Below, piece after piece: positions 6,597 through 6,737 of a DNA stretch of 6,737 nt; positions within the stretch are counted from its first letter, which is position 1; the number at the start of each line of letters is the position of its first letter. The notes beneath the pieces were generated by a model. The model was not told the origin of the DNA. It worked only from the letters and a program-made list of their open reading frames with translations, and ran no database searches. The stretch is from an uncultured Oscillospiraceae bacterium (GTDB lineage: Bacteria > Bacillota > Clostridia > Oscillospirales > Oscillospiraceae): NCBI GenBank assembly GCA_934569215.1, contig CAKTKF010000064.1, forward strand, positions 1-6,737, given 5' to 3'. A program made the translations under genes and the position numbers.

Positions 6597-6627
6597 AGTA
6601 TAGCGCCCCAAAAGGAAAAAGTGTCAA
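6597..6627 (-). promoter_or_regulatory. Promoter of the minus-strand small helical protein gene
   Basis: On the minus strand, a perfect TTGACA (6627-6622) is followed by TATACT (6602-6597). The spacer is 19 bases, two longer than ideal, which may make it weak or dependent on an activator. The expected leader is about 30 bases. Confidence 0.65.
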
Positions 6628-6645
6628 AAAAGTTTTCAAAAGGGC

Positions 6646-6674
6646 TTCCTTTTTTCGCTCATATGTGCTATAAT
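6646..6674 (+). promoter_or_regulatory. Extended -10 promoter of the gene starting at 6716
   Basis: TGCTATAAT (6666-6674) is a perfect extended -10 element. The -35 position 17 bases upstream is the poor match TTCCTT (6646-6651), which is usual for extended -10 promoters. The -35 regions of this promoter and the minus-strand promoter are only 18 bases apart. Confidence 0.7.
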
Positions 6675-6715
6675 CAATAAAAAGGACGTTCAGGCGACCC
6701 AGGGAGGAAATGCTT

Positions 6716-6737
6716 ATGCCCAGACCCAGCGACAAAG
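6716..6737 (+). CDS. Start of a gene, possibly a TetR-family regulator (3' partial)
   Basis: Only seven codons are present, reading MPRPSDK. The ATG at 6716 follows AGGGAGGA (6701-6708) with suitable spacing of eight bases from GGAGG; an in-frame ATG at 6710 is too close to that site. A short basic start of the form M-x-R-P-S-D-K is often seen at the N-terminus of TetR/AcrR regulators, just before the first helix. Its divergent position beside the 6109-6561 gene fits a local regulator, but seven residues cannot prove the family. Confidence 0.5.

Noticed and set aside
6562..6735. N-terminal extension of the minus-strand gene to 6735
   Set aside because: The extension runs through both divergent promoters and the start of the neighbouring gene; ATG 6561 has a good ribosome site.

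Overview
The window is GC-rich and tightly packed with genes. Gene content and order point to a Gram-positive clostridial (Firmicutes) anaerobe: HemZ-type radical SAM enzyme, SpoVB/YabM-type flippase, HU followed directly by RqcP. With the high GC, an Oscillospiraceae-like gut lineage is my best guess; this is inferred from gene content, not from a marker gene.

Positions 1-4901 hold four plus-strand genes with gaps of 11, 32 and 21 bases and no visible terminator between them, so they probably form one transcript. They are the C-terminal part of a metallo-beta-lactamase-fold hydrolase, hemZ, a TTG-started amidohydrolase of the MTA/SAH-deaminase type, and a SpoVB/MurJ-family lipid flippase. 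The amidohydrolase is the most unusual gene: the fold motifs are recognisable, but several residues normally needed for catalysis are replaced.

Positions 4902-5565 hold HU and rqcP, 3 bases apart. They have their own promoter region just after the flippase gene and end in a perfect 16-bp hairpin. This matches the conserved yabM-(mazG)-hup-rqcP-yabP-yabQ-divIC region of Firmicutes, but mazG is absent between flippase and HU, and yabP/yabQ/divIC do not follow rqcP.

Positions 5579-6737 look like accessory single-gene units. A VOC (glyoxalase-fold) gene has its own strong promoter and a GTG start. It converges on a minus-strand gene for a small helical protein of unknown function, with a hairpin between them that could terminate both. 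That gene is divergent from a plus-strand gene that begins at 6716 and is cut off after seven codons; its first residues resemble TetR-type regulators. No rRNA, tRNA, CRISPR, insertion sequence or phage feature was seen, and no gene-free stretch exceeds about 155 bases.
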